Below, in pieces: positions 34,805 through 43,891 of a stretch of 64,000 bases of DNA (the first letter of the stretch is position 1; each line of letters starts with the position of its first letter). This DNA comes from a virus. The stretch spans positions 1-64,000 of the IMG/VR virus record IMGVR_UViG_3300028920_000694. One strand, 5' to 3'. A program made the position numbers and the translations under genes. The notes below the pieces were generated by a model. The model made no database searches and was not told the DNA's origin. It saw only the letters and a program-made list of their open reading frames with translations.

Positions 34805-36540
34805 ATGTAATCGGTTTGTTTGGAGAAGGCCCTAATCCTGCAGCCTGTCTTATGATAGATGGAGAAATCATAGCTGCTGCAGAAGAAGAAAGGTTTGTAA
34901 GAGTAAAGAAAGCAAGTGCATATCAACCAATGAATGCAATAAAGTATGTTATGGATGTAGGAAATGTATCTCTAGAAGATATAGATAAAATAGTAGTTGC
35001 ATGGGATCATAGAAAATATCCTAAATGGATAAAGAAATACAATAAGAAGCACCTGAAGAATCGAGCTAGAATAGATTATCTAATAGAGGAGAATCATAAT
35101 CTGTTACATGACTATGAGTATCTTACATATAGATTAAGGATTAATTTAGGGAAGTTAGGATTCAATACAGATAAATACATGCCACCTGTTATATCTGTTC
35201 CTCATCATGAAGCACATGCATATTCAGCATTCTATAATTCAGGATTCAAAGAAGCAGGTGTATTGGTTCTTGATGGTTCTGGTGAAGAAAAGTGCACCAC
35301 ATTCTGGTCAGCAGATGAATATGGAATATCCAAAATAGATAAAGAATTCACTATCCCTAACTCACTAGGATGGATGTATGCTGCAGTGACAGAGTTCCTT
35401 GGATTTCGAGGGCATTCAGATGAAGGAAAGACTATGGGACTTGCACCTTATGGTAAATACAACCAGTGGGTGATAGATAAATTGAAGAAGATAATTCAAT
35501 ATGATGAAAAAGGAAACTATAAGATAAATCCATCATACATATACTTCAACAAGAGAACTAGAAGCACTAGATTCACAGATAAGTTTATGAAAGAGTTTGG
35601 TGAACCTCATATTTCAGGAACTCCATTTACAGAATTACATAAGGATATAGCATATGGAGTTCAATGGATTCTAGAAGATGTAGTCAAGAAATTAGTTAGA
35701 CAATTAATCAAAGAAACAGGATACAGTAATATTTGTATAGCAGGAGGTGTAGGGATGAACTGTAAATCTAATGGAGTGGTGAATCAGATGCCTGAAGTGG
35801 ATAATCTATTTGTATTTCCAGCATCTACAGATGAAGGAACTGCTATAGGTGCAGCAATGAGAGAATTCTATCCAGATTATTGGGAATCTATACAACCACC
35901 AACTAATGATAAATTAGTTAGCACTAGCTTTGGACCAGAGTTTTCAGATGAAGAAATTGAATCTGTTTTGAATGAATTGAAATTGAAATATAGATACTGC
36001 AGGAATATATATAAAGAAGTTGCAAAGAAACTAGCAGATGGAGAAGTAGTTGGATGGTTCCAAGGCAGAATGGAGTTTGGAGCTAGAGCACTTGGGAACA
36101 GAAGCATTCTAGCTGACCCTAGAGGAGCAGATAAGAAAGACTATATCAATGACCATGTAAAGCATAGAGAACCATTTAGACCTTATTGTCCATCACTTCT
36201 AGAGGAAGATAAGGATAAGTATCTAAAGAATGCAAAGGATGCTCCATTCATGATAGTTGCATATGAAGCACAAGATGGAGTTAAGGATAGGATTCCTGCA
36301 GTGGTTCATGTAGATAATACAGTGAGACCACAAACAGTGAATAAGCAAGTAAATCCACTCTACTGGAATCTAATCAATGAATTCAAGAAACTAACTGGAG
36401 AAGGAATTCTATTAAATACATCATTTAATGTAAGAGGAGAACCAATTGTATGTAAACCTATAGAAGCAATCAGATGTTTCTATGGCACAGGAATGGATAG
36501 TTTAGCAATAGGAAGTTATTTATTGGAGAAAGAGAAATGA
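34801..36540 (+). CDS. NodU/TobZ-family O-carbamoyltransferase
   Basis: This 579-residue protein is full length for the family. The N-terminal Kae1/ASKHA-like domain has NPAACLMIDGEIIAAAEEERF, HHEAHA (135-140), and VLVLDGSGE. CIAGGVGMNCKSNG, GWFQGRMEFGARALGNRSILADPR and GEGILLNTSFNVRGEPIV in the C-terminal part bind carbamoyl adenylate. It would transfer a carbamoyl group from carbamoyl phosphate to a sugar hydroxyl. It is one of the few full-size enzymes in the locus. Confidence 0.92.
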   Translation: MNVIGLFGEGPNPAACLMIDGEIIAAAEEERFVRVKKASAYQPMNAIKYVMDVGNVSLEDIDKIVVAWDHRKYPKWIKKYNKKHLKNRARIDYLIEENHNLLHDYEYLTYRLRINLGKLGFNTDKYMPPVISVPHHEAHAYSAFYNSGFKEAGVLVLDGSGEEKCTTFWSADEYGISKIDKEFTIPNSLGWMYAAVTEFLGFRGHSDEGKTMGLAPYGKYNQWVIDKLKKIIQYDEKGNYKINPSYIYFNKRTRSTRFTDKFMKEFGEPHISGTPFTELHKDIAYGVQWILEDVVKKLVRQLIKETGYSNICIAGGVGMNCKSNGVVNQMPEVDNLFVFPASTDEGTAIGAAMREFYPDYWESIQPPTNDKLVSTSFGPEFSDEEIESVLNELKLKYRYCRNIYKEVAKKLADGEVVGWFQGRMEFGARALGNRSILADPRGADKKDYINDHVKHREPFRPYCPSLLEEDKDKYLKNAKDAPFMIVAYEAQDGVKDRIPAVVHVDNTVRPQTVNKQVNPLYWNLINEFKKLTGEGILLNTSFNVRGEPIVCKPIEAIRCFYGTGMDSLAIGSYLLEKEK

Positions 36541-37334
36541 AGATATTAGTAGCAACATATCATAGAGCCTCTGATGGAGCACTCTCAAAGCTCATTCAGA
36601 AGATGAAAGATGAGGATTTGTATACAGAATATTATGAAGAAGCTGATTGGATACTTATTCCTGGTGATAGAGAGGAATCATTTGGAATGGCTCTCAAGGC
36701 ATTTAAAGACAACAAGAAAATGATACATCTATGGGCTGGAGAATATACACCAACGTGGGAGACTCACAATGATGTGTATAGGCATGCAATTACTCTAATG
36801 AGTCATATTCAACTATGCACCAATGATGAAGCAAAAGAAAGAGTTAAGGCACTCTGCAAGTCTGTAGGTAAACAATTCTTTGTAACTGTAGTTGGAAATG
36901 TTATGTTGGATAACATGGAAGATATAGATGAATCAGATGTTCCAGAAGAAGAATATGATTTAGTTCTATATAATCCACCAAGCAGACTATCTGAAGAGAA
37001 AGTAGAGAAAGACATCTCAATAATTAAAAGCATAGTCAACAAGAATCATATCTGGTTGCCTCCAAATGGAGATTTACATAGTCATCTAGTGATGCCTCAT
37101 GTGAATTCAGAGAATCTACCTAGACCTAAGTTTCTTGGGCTTCTAAAGAACTGTAAGAGATATCTAAGTAATTCATCTAATATATATTATGAAGCCACTC
37201 ACCTTCTGGAAGAGAATCAGATTGCAGTTATTGGATTAAGGAACAAATTCAGAGAATCTAGAACTGGAAATATGAGAATTCCAAATGCAAGTAAGAACAT
37301 CATGATGGTATTGAGGCAGTTGATAAATGAGTAG
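36537..37334 (+). CDS. NeuC/WecB-like UDP-HexNAc 2-epimerase, reduced
   Basis: This 265-residue protein follows the UDP-GlcNAc 2-epimerase (hydrolysing, NeuC) pattern. It has IPGDREESFGMALKAF, LWAGEYTPTWETHNDVYRHAITLMSHIQLCTNDEAKERV, and VVGNVMLDNM. Typical enzymes have about 370-390 residues, so both Rossmann halves are trimmed. It would release ManNAc-type sugar for the NeuB-like synthase two genes upstream. Confidence 0.78.
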   Translation: MKILVATYHRASDGALSKLIQKMKDEDLYTEYYEEADWILIPGDREESFGMALKAFKDNKKMIHLWAGEYTPTWETHNDVYRHAITLMSHIQLCTNDEAKERVKALCKSVGKQFFVTVVGNVMLDNMEDIDESDVPEEEYDLVLYNPPSRLSEEKVEKDISIIKSIVNKNHIWLPPNGDLHSHLVMPHVNSENLPRPKFLGLLKNCKRYLSNSSNIYYEATHLLEENQIAVIGLRNKFRESRTGNMRIPNASKNIMMVLRQLINE

Positions 37335-37692
37335 ATTTAAGAATTGGAAGAAACCATTCTTTGATGATTATGGTTGGGCAAATAAATATAAAGATGTCTT
37401 GGAATTTGAAGGTCTCTATGGATGGAGATGTCAATATCCAGAGAATCTAACTCTAGGAGATAAAGTTGATATAGGATGCTTCACATATCTAAATGCTAAG
37501 TATGGAATAGAGATAGGAGACAATGTTCAGATAGGTGCTCATTGTGCCATCTATTCAGATAACACAGAGAATGAAACTCATGGAAAAGTAACTATAGGAG
37601 AGAATTCATTGATAGGTTCATATACACTGATTCTTCCAGGAGCAACTATTCCACCTAATTCAAAGATACCTGCAAGGAGCATAATCAAGTGA
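37327..37692 (+). CDS. Left-handed beta-helix acyltransferase
   Basis: This 121-residue protein has hexapeptide repeats (GDKVDIGCFTYLNA, IGDNVQIGAHCAI, IGENSLIGSYTLI) with a His in GAHCAI. They form a short left-handed beta-helix as in sugar O/N-acetyltransferases. The gene follows a NeuC-like gene, so an acetylation step in nonulosonate synthesis is possible. The chain has fewer coils than usual. Confidence 0.82.
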   Translation: MSRFKNWKKPFFDDYGWANKYKDVLEFEGLYGWRCQYPENLTLGDKVDIGCFTYLNAKYGIEIGDNVQIGAHCAIYSDNTENETHGKVTIGENSLIGSYTLILPGATIPPNSKIPARSIIK

Positions 37693-38651
37693 AGAAAATA
37701 CTTGTAACAGGTGGAGCTGGATATTTAGGTTCAGTTCTTTGCAGAAAATTACTAGACAAAGGATATCAAGTCAGAGTGCTAGATAAACTTCTATTTAGTG
37801 ATGGAGGAATACAAGAACTTTATGATAACAAGAAATTCCAATTCATATATGGAGACATCAGAGATGCACCAACTATTAAAAAGGCAATCAAGAAAATGGA
37901 TGCAGTGATTCATTTAGCTGCAATTGTAAATGACCCTGCATCAGCAGTTAATCCAGAATTGACTGAAAAAGTTAATTATCATTCTAGTAGAGAACTTGCA
38001 AAGATGTGTTGGTCATCTGGAGTCAATAGATTCATCTATTCATCTACATGCAGTGTATATGGAGCAAGCAAATCAAGTAGACTTCTAACTGAGAAATCTA
38101 AATTAAATCCTGTATCCATATATGGAAAGACTAAATTGATGGCAGAGAAAGATATACTAGAGTTCTCTGATTATGGATTCTCACCAACTGTATTCAGAAT
38201 GGCTACCCTTCATGGAGTCTCACCTAGAATGAGATTTGATTTAGCAGTGAATGTGATGACAGCGATGGCTAAATATAAAAAACAGTTTAAAGTGTTTGGT
38301 GGAGAACAGTGGAGAGCATTCTGTCACATCCAAGATGCAGCAGATGCATATCTACAATGTCTAGAAACACCAACAGAGAAAGTGAATGGTGAGATATTTA
38401 ATATAGCAACAGAGAATCAGAAGATAATAGAATTAGGCAAACATATAGAGTTAGTGGTTCCAGATTCAAAGATGATTATTGATAAGAAGAATGTAGATAT
38501 AAGAAATTATAGAGTATCTGGAAAGAAGTTTGGACTTAGGAACAGATTCACCATATCTGATAGCATTCAAGAAATAATGAATGGTTCATATATGGACTTT
38601 GAAGATGACATATATCATAATTATAGAATAATGAAGGTGTTGAATGATTAA
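37689..38651 (+). CDS. Extended SDR, sugar-nucleotide epimerase/dehydratase
   Basis: This 320-residue protein (GTG start, GTGA-coupled) has GGAGYLG (8-14), SSTCSVYG, and Tyr145-x3-Lys149. FRMATLHGVSPRMR resembles nucleoside-diphosphate-sugar epimerases of the atypical GDP-sugar type. The product is not identifiable. It overlaps the next gene by 8 nt. Confidence 0.82.
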   Translation: MKKILVTGGAGYLGSVLCRKLLDKGYQVRVLDKLLFSDGGIQELYDNKKFQFIYGDIRDAPTIKKAIKKMDAVIHLAAIVNDPASAVNPELTEKVNYHSSRELAKMCWSSGVNRFIYSSTCSVYGASKSSRLLTEKSKLNPVSIYGKTKLMAEKDILEFSDYGFSPTVFRMATLHGVSPRMRFDLAVNVMTAMAKYKKQFKVFGGEQWRAFCHIQDAADAYLQCLETPTEKVNGEIFNIATENQKIIELGKHIELVVPDSKMIIDKKNVDIRNYRVSGKKFGLRNRFTISDSIQEIMNGSYMDFEDDIYHNYRIMKVLND

Positions 38652-39240
38652 ATATATAGAGTGGGATGAGGAGAAACTGCAGCAGTGGTTTAAAGATAAA
38701 TTCAGGAAGAGAGGCTTAGATATACGTGAGTATATCTTTCTAACCAAGTTCATTAGAGAGATAGAACCAGAGATAGTGATTGATGTAGGAACATTTCTAG
38801 GAGCATCTGGATATATACTAGGAACATCATCACCCAAATTAAAGAAACTATATGCTCTGGAACATCATCATGGATCTACATATTCAGGACCATATAAAGG
38901 ATTAGTTAAGACAGAAGACTATGGAAAGTATCTACCTGAGTATGCTATATTCAAAACAATTGGATATGAAATAGATTTAGAACCAATACTCAAAGAACAT
39001 GAAGGTGGAGATGTATTTATCTTCTTTGATTCAGGTAAGAATCCAATGAGAATCTTTCATCAAGTTCAGATGTGTTATCAGTATAAGATAAGATATGTTG
39101 CATTTCATGATACCAAGACACCACAGGTGAGAAGAGGAATCAAGAGAGTTAAAGAATTAGGATTATATAGAATACACAGTGAATGTTTAGATGCACCTGA
39201 TGAAGGTAAGAAAGGAGTGACTATTCTAGAACTATGTTAG
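38644..39240 (+). CDS. SAM methyltransferase-like (cephalosporin hydroxylase type)
   Basis: This 198-residue protein has EIVIDVGTFLGASGYIL, KKLYALEHHHG, and VFIFFDSGKNP, with YVAFHDTKT late in the chain. This is the small-molecule methyltransferase arrangement also seen in rhamnosyl O-methyltransferases. It probably methylates a sugar. The start overlaps the SDR by 8 nt. Confidence 0.65.
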   Translation: MIKYIEWDEEKLQQWFKDKFRKRGLDIREYIFLTKFIREIEPEIVIDVGTFLGASGYILGTSSPKLKKLYALEHHHGSTYSGPYKGLVKTEDYGKYLPEYAIFKTIGYEIDLEPILKEHEGGDVFIFFDSGKNPMRIFHQVQMCYQYKIRYVAFHDTKTPQVRRGIKRVKELGLYRIHSECLDAPDEGKKGVTILELC

Positions 39241-40037
39241 TTATTTCAATTGATGGACTCAACTGGAAGTATGCATCTGAGATATATAAAGACTTATTCA
39301 AAACACAATCAAGTAGAATGATTAGATGTGATGTAAGGGTATTTTCAATGAGAGGAGTATCTGCAACCCCTATAGGATTAACATGTGCATGGTCTGGAGA
39401 AAGAATCAAGAATCTGCATCCATGTTTCTTCACTAGATTTGATGATAAATATAAGAAAGAATCATTCATCTGGAAAGATAAGAATGGAAATGATTTAGAT
39501 TTAGTCTGGAATCACTTCAAGCATCCTAAGTTCTTTGAGAAGGTTGTAGGTGATTCACCATATGCTGGAGAGCAGATATGGAAGTTCTATCATAGTCTAC
39601 CTAATGTGAAGAGGGTGCCTTGTGAGGAACTCTGTATCTTTGCAGAGGCTGCTAGAAAGGATTATGACTTGTTCTGGATACATTCATCTATAGTAAAAGG
39701 TGGAGTAATGTTTCCAGGTCCATATGAGCTAGGTAGACTTCCTGCACTGATTCCTTATGATGATATAAGAAAGGATAAACCATTAAAGAAAGATGTATAT
39801 CTATGTGGCATCCGTAGATATAAAGAAGTTATTAGATGGCTAGAAGAACTATCTGGTGGACAGACTATAGTAGTTACATCTGACCATGGAACACTGGTAG
39901 ATGTGAATGAACCACTAGCACCCCAGATAGATAATATACCCTTAATTGTAAATAGAAAAATAGATTTAGAGGAGGTACGGTTCCAATGGAACTTAAAAGA
40001 TTTAATTCTCAAGTTGAAAAAGACAGAAAATATATAG
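39234..40037 (+). CDS. Alkaline-phosphatase/sulfatase-superfamily hydrolase 2
   Basis: This 267-residue protein starts VISIDGLNW, with Asp in the metal-1 position. RGVSATPIGLT offers a Thr/Ser nucleophile, and TIVVTSDHGTLVD carries the conserved D-H metal ligands. It resembles phosphodiesterase/sulfatase superfamily cores but is short. A glycan-directed phospho- or sulfo-transfer reaction is plausible. The C-terminal 52 nt overlap the next gene. Confidence 0.7.
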   Translation: MLVISIDGLNWKYASEIYKDLFKTQSSRMIRCDVRVFSMRGVSATPIGLTCAWSGERIKNLHPCFFTRFDDKYKKESFIWKDKNGNDLDLVWNHFKHPKFFEKVVGDSPYAGEQIWKFYHSLPNVKRVPCEELCIFAEAARKDYDLFWIHSSIVKGGVMFPGPYELGRLPALIPYDDIRKDKPLKKDVYLCGIRRYKEVIRWLEELSGGQTIVVTSDHGTLVDVNEPLAPQIDNIPLIVNRKIDLEEVRFQWNLKDLILKLKKTENI

Positions 40038-40870
40038 AAGATTGGATGATTAGTTGGGATTACCAAGAAGAAAGAAAACAGCATGTAAAGTATCCAAATG
40101 AACACCCACAGAGTTTTGATACATATAATGGAATGGCAGATTTGATTAGATGGATGAACTGGATAGGTAAATATACATATCCTCACCAATTCCCAAAAAG
40201 TATAATATATCCACTGATTGTGGATAGTATTGATTATGATACATCAATTCTTGGAGAATATGTAAATGTATCTGGAATTGAACCACCACCAGTCTTTACT
40301 ATGGGAAAGTATAATGCACAGGACTATCTATTCCAGACTATGTATCCTAAACCATTCAAAATAGAGAGGATGCTTGACTTTGGAGCAGGATATGGAAGAC
40401 AGATTAATCTATGGAGTCAACATCATAGAGATGACCTAACATATGTAGGAATGGATTCAGTGCCACAATCATACTGTCTTCAGAATCTATACTATAGATA
40501 TGCAGATATGCCTATGTATGAATATATGGAGAAGAAGAGATTGAAGATAAAGAAGAAAGGTATCTATCATATACCTACATGGAGAACTGATTTACTTCCA
40601 AGTAAGTATTTTGATATGGTGAGTGCAGTTCAAGTTATGCAAGAGATAAATGAAGAGCTAGTGAAACACATGTTAGATGAATTTAAGAGAGTTCTGAAGG
40701 TAGGTGGAGAATTGTATATAAGAGACCATGGAATGGCATTTAAATATTCAGCACATAAATTAGATATAGAAGAAATACTTTGGGATATGGACTTCACACT
40801 AGAGTATGAACCAGACTATGTAGATTATGAAGAGATACATGGTATACCTAGAATCTGGAGGAAGAATTAG
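39986..40870 (+). CDS. Class I SAM methyltransferase
   Basis: This 294-residue protein has an N-terminal helical extension and a SAM-binding core with RMLDFGAGYGRQ, LTYVGMDSVPQ, FDMVSAVQVMQEI, and FKRVLKVGGELYIRDHG. The pattern fits Methyltransf_11/25-type enzymes. The substrate is unknown and it may modify a sugar or lipid carrier. The coding sequence contains no CpG dinucleotide between 40021 and its end. Confidence 0.8.
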   Translation: MELKRFNSQVEKDRKYIEDWMISWDYQEERKQHVKYPNEHPQSFDTYNGMADLIRWMNWIGKYTYPHQFPKSIIYPLIVDSIDYDTSILGEYVNVSGIEPPPVFTMGKYNAQDYLFQTMYPKPFKIERMLDFGAGYGRQINLWSQHHRDDLTYVGMDSVPQSYCLQNLYYRYADMPMYEYMEKKRLKIKKKGIYHIPTWRTDLLPSKYFDMVSAVQVMQEINEELVKHMLDEFKRVLKVGGELYIRDHGMAFKYSAHKLDIEEILWDMDFTLEYEPDYVDYEEIHGIPRIWRKN

Positions 40871-41739
40871 TGAAACATATACTAGTAACTGGTGGATTAG
40901 GATTCATAGGAAAGCATCTAGTGAAAAGACTAGAGAAAGAAGGACATAATATTCATATCATAGACATCAAGGGTGGTTCTAATCTATTAGATATAGATGA
41001 GATAACCAATAAACATTATGATATCATCTATCATCTTGCAGCTAATGCAGATGTCAGAGGTGGAATAGATAACACAACGATAGATTTGGAGAATAATATC
41101 AGAGCTACACATAGACTTCTAGAATATATGAGGATGCATAATTGTAAGAATCTAGTATTTACATCATCAGCTACAATCTATGGAGAAAGAGATGATTTCC
41201 CAATACCAGAAGATGCACCTGACTTGAGACCTATCTCACTCTATGGAGCAAGTAAACTATCTGCAGAACATCTGATAGAGGCATATTCACATATGTTTGG
41301 AATCAATGCAAATATCTTCAGATTTGGGAACATTGTTGGTGAAGGAAACACTCATGGAGTAATTAATGACTTTGTGAGGAAACTACAGAAGAATCCAAAG
41401 AAACTAGAGATTCTAGGAAATGGAAATCAGATTAAGCAGTATCTTCATGTGAATGATTGTATTAATGCATTGATGAATATATCTATAGAAGAAGGAGTTA
41501 ATATATATAATCTAGCACATGATGATACCATGCCAGTAAGTAGACTAGCATCTATAGTTATAGATGAGATGGAATTAGATGCAGAAATAGAATATACTGG
41601 TGGAGATAGAGGATGGATAGGAGATGTTCCAGTTACTATCATAGATAATTCTAAGATGAAGGAATGTGGTTGGAAACCAACTGTAAGTGTAGAAGATGGA
41701 ATAAGAAGAACTGTGAGGTGGCTAATTGATAATCAGTAG
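40870..41739 (+). CDS. Extended SDR, UDP-glucose 4-epimerase-like
   Basis: This 289-residue protein (GTG start) has GGLGFIG (8-14), HLAANADVRGG, and SSATIYGE, with Tyr125-x3-Lys129 and FRFGNIVGEG. These are typical of NDP-sugar 4-epimerases. It overlaps the heptose kinase gene by 14 nt, which suggests that both act on related substrates. Confidence 0.85.
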   Translation: MKHILVTGGLGFIGKHLVKRLEKEGHNIHIIDIKGGSNLLDIDEITNKHYDIIYHLAANADVRGGIDNTTIDLENNIRATHRLLEYMRMHNCKNLVFTSSATIYGERDDFPIPEDAPDLRPISLYGASKLSAEHLIEAYSHMFGINANIFRFGNIVGEGNTHGVINDFVRKLQKNPKKLEILGNGNQIKQYLHVNDCINALMNISIEEGVNIYNLAHDDTMPVSRLASIVIDEMELDAEIEYTGGDRGWIGDVPVTIIDNSKMKECGWKPTVSVEDGIRRTVRWLIDNQ

Positions 41740-42685
41740 AACTCCATATAGAATATCATTTGCAGGTGGTCTATCTGACCTAGAAGCATATTATAAGTAT
41801 CAGGATGGACATGTAGTATCTACTACTATAGATAAATATCTCTACCTATTCGTGACTAAGAATCTAATAGGCAAGTATAGAGCAGTTTATAGAAATGTAG
41901 AAGAAGTGGATGAGATAGATGACATTAAGCATCCATTAGTAAGAGAATGTCTTAAGATGGCTAAGATAGATGAACCAGTAGAGATAATGTGTCTATCTGA
42001 TGCACCTGGAGGAACAGGTTTAGGTTCTTCATCTGCATTCACTGTAGGACTTCTTAATGCTTTATATAGATATAATGGAATCCAATGTAACAAAGCCAAA
42101 CTAGCAGAGGATGCATGTAAGATAGAAATAGATATACTAGGTGAGCCTATAGGAAAGCAGGATCAATATAACTGTGCTTTTGGTGGACTGAATCATTATG
42201 TATTTACTAAGAAGAGAATCAGAATCCATCCTATACTAGCAGATATAGAGACAATTAATAGATTACAAGACAATCTAATGTTATTCTATACAAACATTCA
42301 GAGAAAAGCATCTGATATTCTAAATAATCAGAAGAAGAATATGCATGATATAGTTCCAATAGTCAAAGATATGACTTGGATGGCTAGCTGTATATCTAGT
42401 GACTTACATCATAATACACTAGATAACATAGGTGCATATATAGGTGAAGAGTGGAATCTAAAGAAGAAGACTGGAAATGTATCTAATGAGATGATAGATG
42501 AGATAATAGATAGAACATATGATGCAGGAGCTACAGGAGCAAAGTTATGTGGAGCAGGTTCAGGTGGATTTCTGATGGTATATTGTGAACCAGCATATCA
42601 AGATGCAGTTAGAAAAAGACTATCTGATCTGACAGAGTTTCCATTTAGATTTGATGAACATGGGAGTAGGATAATACATGCCTGA
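41726..42685 (+). CDS. hddA: GHMP kinase, D-glycero-D-manno-heptose 7-phosphate kinase-like
   Basis: This 319-residue GHMP kinase begins ISRTPYRISFAGGLSDLEAYY, typical of HddA. The ATP loop GTGLGSSSA is at 96-104 and motif 3 is KLCGAGSGGF near the end. HddA phosphorylates D-glycero-D-manno-heptose 7-phosphate at C1, on the way to GDP-heptose. The start is TTG 41726 with GAGGTGG about 5 nt upstream. A GmhA-like isomerase lies 1.2 kb downstream and a transketolase pair 20 kb upstream. Confidence 0.85.
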   Translation: MIISRTPYRISFAGGLSDLEAYYKYQDGHVVSTTIDKYLYLFVTKNLIGKYRAVYRNVEEVDEIDDIKHPLVRECLKMAKIDEPVEIMCLSDAPGGTGLGSSSAFTVGLLNALYRYNGIQCNKAKLAEDACKIEIDILGEPIGKQDQYNCAFGGLNHYVFTKKRIRIHPILADIETINRLQDNLMLFYTNIQRKASDILNNQKKNMHDIVPIVKDMTWMASCISSDLHHNTLDNIGAYIGEEWNLKKKTGNVSNEMIDEIIDRTYDAGATGAKLCGAGSGGFLMVYCEPAYQDAVRKRLSDLTEFPFRFDEHGSRIIHA

Positions 42686-43730
42686 AGTATCTATAATCAT
42701 ACCAACAAATAGAAGAAATAAAGTCATGATACCTAAGATAAGGAATATCCAGAGTGCACTTCTAAGGAACCATTTCAGTAGAACATTCACTAATGAATTC
42801 ATAGATTTGATTACCCAGAGAACATTTGATGTCAATCATTATCTAGAACTTACACTCAGCTCTCTATCATATCAAACATTCAAAGACTTTGAAGTTATTA
42901 TCTCACATAGATATCCAGAAGATGCTCTAGAGACAGTTAAGATGGAATGGGGATTTCCTATCAAGCTAGTAAAAGAGAAACCATCTATATGGCATGATTT
43001 AGGTGAGAAGTATCCTACACTCTGTAACAACATCAACACTGGAGTCATTCATTCTTCTGGAGAACTTCTCTGGAGACTAGATGACTTGACATTCTTTAAT
43101 AATAGAGCTTTAGAAGAATTGTGGAGTAACTGGAAGAATGGATACTATTCCACCAGTAGAGGATTCAGATGTATTGACTTTGAAGAGAAATGTCTTGGTA
43201 TGAAGGAGAGGTCAGTAAGAGTAGGACCTAATAAATATAACTGTTACTATAATGGATGGCTAGGTCAACTGAAGCCCCTGACTATGGAAGGTAATGAAAT
43301 TCCTAGCTGGATGATGTGGGGATTCTCTAGTACAATGTCTATAGATGATTTCCTTGAGGTTAATGGACAAGATGAGATATATGATGGAAGCATATCAGGT
43401 ACAGATATAGAAATCGCAATGAGGATAGCAAAGATAAATAAACAGAGGAGACTAGCTACACAGAACTTTGTATATGAGATAAATGATGTTCCATACAAGT
43501 ATATGGCCAGAGATGATGTTGCAATGAGAAGACTCTGGCAAGTGAATAATCTGACTGCTAATGATTGGAAGCCTACAGAAAAGCAGATGAAACTATATGA
43601 AAGGTGGCATAAAAAGAAACTAGGTGAATTAGATGAGTATTGGAATCAGTTCATGAATGTGCCTTATCTGGACATGAAAAAAGAGTATAAAGACAAGAAA
43701 TTGGGGAAAATAGTCTATGAAAGTGAATAA
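42678..43730 (+). CDS. Family 2-like glycosyltransferase (GT-A)
   Basis: This 350-residue protein begins VSIIIPTNRR. After an unusual insert of about 45 residues it has LTLSSLSYQTFKDFEVIIS, the GT2 core strand. An acidic RLDDL takes the place of the DxD motif (about residue 134-138), and a late SGTDIEIAMRI has the acidic catalytic region. The C-terminal extension is basic and helical. It probably adds a sugar to the glycan. Element copy B starts 12 nt after its stop. Confidence 0.75.
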   Translation: MPEVSIIIPTNRRNKVMIPKIRNIQSALLRNHFSRTFTNEFIDLITQRTFDVNHYLELTLSSLSYQTFKDFEVIISHRYPEDALETVKMEWGFPIKLVKEKPSIWHDLGEKYPTLCNNINTGVIHSSGELLWRLDDLTFFNNRALEELWSNWKNGYYSTSRGFRCIDFEEKCLGMKERSVRVGPNKYNCYYNGWLGQLKPLTMEGNEIPSWMMWGFSSTMSIDDFLEVNGQDEIYDGSISGTDIEIAMRIAKINKQRRLATQNFVYEINDVPYKYMARDDVAMRRLWQVNNLTANDWKPTEKQMKLYERWHKKKLGELDEYWNQFMNVPYLDMKKEYKDKKLGKIVYESE

Positions 43731-43741
43731 TGTAGAATGTA

Positions 43742-43875
43742 GTCGAGGATATGCCTCAGAAATCGATTTAAAGGGGTCATACAGCCACGTAGAAGCAAAA
43801 ACTATTTTTACTAATGGTATTATACCTGTGGCATATCCAAATGCGTTAGCGTGGCTCTTTGGTGCCTTTAAATGG
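43742..43875 (+). repeat. Dispersed structured element, copy B (plus strand)
   Basis: This element of about 134 nt is homologous to copies at 9168 and 56011. A 5' hairpin (43745-43748 with 43754-43757, loop ATATG) is followed by GAAATC. Next are GGGGTCATACAGCCACG (43773-43789) and AATGGTATTATACC (43813-43826). GCTCTTTG (43854-43861) and CCTTTAAATGG (43865-43875) are shared with copy C. Two long-range perfect stems close the element: 43766-43774 with 43865-43873 (9 bp) and 43783-43789 with 43850-43856 (7 bp). A run of six T follows at 43885-43890. An ORF crosses it, but copies A and C break that frame. Confidence 0.78.
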
Positions 43876-43891
43876 AAATTAGGGTTTTTTG

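Noticed and set aside
39755-40189. Long open frame on the minus strand (144 codons)
   Set aside because: It overlaps two well-supported plus-strand genes entirely and has no SD. Similar minus-strand shadows occur throughout because stop codons are rare on the opposite strand of this composition.
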